NCBI GenBank assembly: GCA_946411385.1
Contig: CAMKDV010000001.1
Location: 124,001 to 188,000 of the forward strand
Origin: an uncultured Bacteroidales bacterium
Lineage (GTDB): Bacteria; Bacteroidota; Bacteroidia; Bacteroidales; Paludibacteraceae
Length of the DNA stretch: 64,000 bases
Direction: 5' to 3'
Shown here: one piece after another, positions 61,226-64,000 of the stretch
How positions within the stretch are numbered: position 1 is the first letter of the stretch
How the letters are laid out: the number at the start of each line of letters is the position of its first letter
The notes under the pieces: generated by a model
What the model was told of the DNA's origin: nothing
The model's database searches: none
The model's input: the letters and a program-made list of their open reading frames with translations, nothing else
Program-made: the position numbers and the translations under genes

Positions 61226-61474
61226 ATATATTATATTTTTTCTTTTAAAAACCTTATGTTAATAATAGGATGTTGATATGTAGATAACTATCTGAACAAC
61301 CTAATACTCACAATTTTTTGGATGATACAAATAACTTATTTTTGTAGACGGCTGTTGAAAATATGTATAGTGTTAACAGGCGTGTACATGTTGTTGAAAG
61401 TAATTGACCGGTCAGTAAAAAGTTATTTATAGTGGTGTGTTGATAAGTATGTTAATTATTTACTGTTTAAGTGG

Positions 61475-62971
61475 TTATTCCACTCCGAGTTGTTTGGCAA
61501 CTTGATGGATATAGACGACTGCAGCATCATGGTCGTTGGGAATGATGCCATCGAGAATAGCATCCTTGACGGCTTGCTTGAGCGTACCTACCATGGCGCA
61601 TGGCTCGAGATTGAACATCTTCATTATCTCCTCACCCATGACAGGTGGCTGGAAGTTGCGTATACGGTCGCGTTCTTCCAGTTCGACCATCTTGCGTACG
61701 ACAAGTTCGTAATTGTCATGAAAGCGCTTCACCTTCATCTCGTTGCGCGAAGTGATGTCGGCATTGCAGAGGAGCATCAGATCATCTATATCATCTCCGG
61801 CCTCGAACAGCAGACGGCGTACGGCACTATCGGTAACTGTTTCCTCGATGAGATTGATAGGACGCATGTGCAGGTCAACCATCTTTTGAACATAGTCCAT
61901 CTTCTCGTTGAGCGGCAGTTTCATGGCCTTGAAGATCTTAGGTATCATCTTGGCGCCGACATAGTTGTGGTTGTAGAAGGTCCAACCTACGCGCGGTTCA
62001 TATTTCTTGGTGCGTGGTTTGCCTATGTCGTGAAGCAGTGCTGCCCAGCGGAGCCAAAGCCATTTATCCATTTTGTCATTTACTATTTCCTCATTTGAGC
62101 GTTGCATTTCGGCAACGTTGTCAAGCACCTTGAGGGTGTGGTAGAAGATATCCTTGTGTGCGCGGCCGTTAACTGTTTCTACGCCTTTGAGGGCAGAAAG
62201 TTCGGGGAAGATGAGCGGCAGCAGACCGGTCTTGTCGAGCAAGAGCCATCCGTCGGACGGACGGCGGGAGAGCATGATCTTGTTCAGCTCGTCGGCTATA
62301 CGCTCACGCGTGATGATATTGATACGCTCCTTGTTGCGAACGATGGCATCGAACGTTTCGGGATAGAGGTTGAAGCCGAGTTGCGTAGCAAAGCGTATAG
62401 CCCGCATCATGCGCAGCGGATCATCGCTGAAAGTGATGTCGGGGTCAAGTGGCGTACGGATGATACAACGGTCCAGATCGCCCATGCCGTCAAACGGGTC
62501 AAGCAGTTCGCCATAACGGTCATGATTGAGGCAGATAGCCATGGCGTTGATGGTAAAATCGCGGCGGTTCTGGTCTTCCTCCAGCGTGCCGTCTTCCACG
62601 ATAGGATTGCGTGAGTCATGCCGGTAGCTCTCGCGCCGTGCTCCGACGAACTCCACCTCCGTATCACCTTTCTTGACTTGCGCCGTGCCGTAGGTGCGGA
62701 ACACACTGAGGTGCGCACCTTTGCCAAGCTGTTTGGCCACGGCCTCGGCAAGCAAGATGCCCCATCTGGGTGCTGCGGCCTCACCATCTTTCGTGTCAAG
62801 AAAGGAAGACGGTTTGCCTACAACCACCACATCGATATCTTTGCTTTCGCGGTGGAGGATAAGATCGCGCACCCATCCGCCTACCACATAACATTCGATA
62901 CCCAGCTTATCGGCTTCGCGGCCGACAAGTTCCAAGACTGGCAGATGTATTTTTTTATCGGTTACGTACAT
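61475..62971 (-). CDS. cca: tRNA nucleotidyltransferase with HD domain
   Basis: A 498-residue protein with CYVVGGWVRDLILHRESKDIDVVVVG (class II nucleotidyltransferase, Gly-Gly and DxD), VEFVGARRESYRHDSRNP, EEDQNRRDFTINAMAI and SDDPLRMMRAIRFATQL. The HD domain shows the LLHDIGKP block. It repairs or adds the 3' CCA end, and the tRNA in this window needs that since CCA is not encoded. ATG 62971 is preferred over TTG 62977. Confidence 0.9.
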   Translation of the reverse strand: MYVTDKKIHLPVLELVGREADKLGIECYVVGGWVRDLILHRESKDIDVVVVGKPSSFLDTKDGEAAAPRWGILLAEAVAKQLGKGAHLSVFRTYGTAQVKKGDTEVEFVGARRESYRHDSRNPIVEDGTLEEDQNRRDFTINAMAICLNHDRYGELLDPFDGMGDLDRCIIRTPLDPDITFSDDPLRMMRAIRFATQLGFNLYPETFDAIVRNKERINIITRERIADELNKIMLSRRPSDGWLLLDKTGLLPLIFPELSALKGVETVNGRAHKDIFYHTLKVLDNVAEMQRSNEEIVNDKMDKWLWLRWAALLHDIGKPRTKKYEPRVGWTFYNHNYVGAKMIPKIFKAMKLPLNEKMDYVQKMVDLHMRPINLIEETVTDSAVRRLLFEAGDDIDDLMLLCNADITSRNEMKVKRFHDNYELVVRKMVELEERDRIRNFQPPVMGEEIMKMFNLEPCAMVGTLKQAVKDAILDGIIPNDHDAAVVYIHQVAKQLGVE

Positions 62972-63085
62972 GGGCAATTCAAATTTTTGAATTTATTTTG
63001 AGCAGATTTTTGTTTTATCGTGAAGGAGTTATGTGGTGCATAATGACCGAGCGAAAAACACAAAGATGCCAAAATAAAACAAAAA

Positions 63086-64000
63086 TTATCTGTTAGCGTA
63101 CATATCTTCGTAATACTTTTCGTACTCGCCGGATGTGATGTTGTCCACCCATTCCTGGTTATCCAAATACCAGCGGACGGTTTTCTCTATACCTTCCTCA
63201 AACTGCAGGGTAGGTTCCCAGCCCAGTTCTTTCTGCAGTTTGCGTGAGTCGATAGCGTAGCGCATATCATGACCGGCGCGGTCGGTGACGAAAGTGATGA
63301 GGTTCATATCCTCGTCCTCTTTGCGTCCGAGCAGACGGTCCACGGTGCGGATGACCACTTTGATGATATCGATATTCTTCCACTCGTTGAATCCGCCGAT
63401 GTTGTATGTTTCGGCAATAGTACCTTTATGGAAGATAAGGTCGATGGCACGAGCGTGATCCTCCACATAGAGCCAGTCGCGCACATTCTCGCCCTTGCCA
63501 TAGACAGGCAGAGCTTTCTTGTGGCGGATATTATTGATAAAGAGCGGAATAAGTTTCTCAGGGAACTGGTACGGACCATAGTTGTTGGAGCAGTTGGTAA
63601 CGATGGTAGGCATGCCGTAAGTATCGTGGAAAGCGCGTACAAAATGATCGCTACTTGCTTTGGATGCGCTGTACGGCGAGTGAGGATTGTACTTGGTCGT
63701 TTCCACGAAGAAGTTCTCACCGTAGGTCTCGTGTCCCTCAGCGGAAGCTTTGGTTGTGAACGGCGACGGCAATCCTTCAGGGTGGGTCAGTTCCAAAGCA
63801 CCGTACACCTCATCGGTGGAGATATGATAGAAGCGTTTGCCTTCATATTTTTCCGGCAGACTCTCCCAATACAGTTTGGCAGCCTGGAGCATACTGAGCG
63901 TACCCATCACATTGGTGCGGGCAAAAGTAAACGGATCTTTGATCGAACGGTCCACATGGCTCTCGGCAGCCAGATGGATAACACCGGTAACATGCTCCTC
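63086..64000 (-). CDS. rfbB: dTDP-glucose 4,6-dehydratase (N-terminus beyond window)
   Basis: Partial gene: 304 codons and the stop are in the window and the frame is open to the edge. [36 protein letters not shown] (catalytic Asp-Glu), [10 protein letters not shown] (YxxxK), [17 protein letters not shown] and [13 protein letters not shown] are classic RfbB/RmlB motifs. It catalyses the second step from dTDP-glucose to dTDP-rhamnose, used for surface polysaccharide. Confidence 0.95.
   Translation of the reverse strand, partial: EEHVTGVIHLAAESHVDRSIKDPFTFARTNVMGTLSMLQAAKLYWESLPEKYEGKRFYHISTDEVYGALELTHPEGLPSPFTTKASAEGHETYGENFFVETTKYNPHSPYSASKASSDHFVRAFHDTYGMPTIVTNCSNNYGPYQFPEKLIPLFINNIRHKKALPVYGKGENVRDWLYVEDHARAIDLIFHKGTIAETYNIGGFNEWKNIDIIKVVIRTVDRLLGRKEDEDMNLITFVTDRAGHDMRYAIDSRKLQKELGWEPTLQFEEGIEKTVRWYLDNQEWVDNITSGEYEKYYEDMYANR

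Noticed and set aside
61226..61474. preQ1 riboswitch upstream of queD
   Set aside because: No aptamer hairpin with a matching A-rich tail is visible. The interval is plain AT-rich sequence.

Overview
The window looks like a chromosomal segment of a Bacteroidales bacterium (phylum Bacteroidota). Evidence is the recurrent TTTG-N19/20-TAnnTTTG promoters, the single-chain SecDF, a SprE/PorW-type lipoprotein, a TPP-riboswitch TonB receptor, SpmA-SpmB fused in one chain, and almost no Shine-Dalgarno sites. I cannot name a genus.

Core blocks. 1-4.46 kb: an outer-membrane Wzi-like protein (cut by the window edge), an OmpH/Skp chaperone, two small conserved genes and a beta-barrel protein on the minus strand, divergent from tilS-aroE. 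13.9-44.7 kb, mostly plus strand: two HAD phosphatases, a 6S-like RNA, a WG-repeat lipoprotein, tsaB, sprE/porW, a periplasmic thioredoxin, a K+/H+ antiporter, an epimerase, SpmAB, ybeY, ileS, an AsmA-type protein, an M3 peptidase, a membrane protein, an OmpR-type regulator (minus), asparaginase, a TPP-controlled TonB receptor, initiator tRNA (minus) and secDF. 56.2-64 kb: two secreted Ntn-hydrolases around pepD, queE-queD, a tRNA nucleotidyltransferase and a partial rfbB.

Accessory block A (about 5.0-13.9 kb). All genes from 5.1 to 11.6 kb are on the minus strand: a Fic protein with its own inhibitor helix, an XRE regulator, two PD-(D/E)XK-like proteins, then a compact run in which three genes resemble pieces of replication or transcription enzymes: a GyrA coiled-coil-like protein, a shortened DnaE-like polymerase whose third catalytic Asp is Asn, and a frameshifted sigma-70 region 2 fragment. 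I know of no described system with this content. It is followed by hsp20, with a perfect sigma-54 promoter and three operator-like sites spaced exactly 21 bp, and by an AAA ATPase preceded by four 23-bp iterons and a 13-bp inverted repeat.

Accessory block B (about 44.7-56.2 kb). This holds an AlbA/Schlafen-type protein, a strongly structured unidentified RNA, an HNH nuclease translationally coupled to a UvrD/HelD-type helicase, a membrane-anchored coiled-coil protein, a CoiA-like protein, and three secreted proteins that share nearly the same signal peptide on unrelated bodies. A 62-bp promoter is duplicated exactly in front of the AlbA gene and the RNA.

Short-period tandem repeats (units of 7 and 11 bp) run through the whole window, mostly between genes but also in frame inside tsaB, ileS and the AsmA-type gene. 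The strongest leads are the enzyme-fragment operon, the sigma-54 module of hsp20, the structured RNA beside HNH-helicase, and the signal-peptide cassette.
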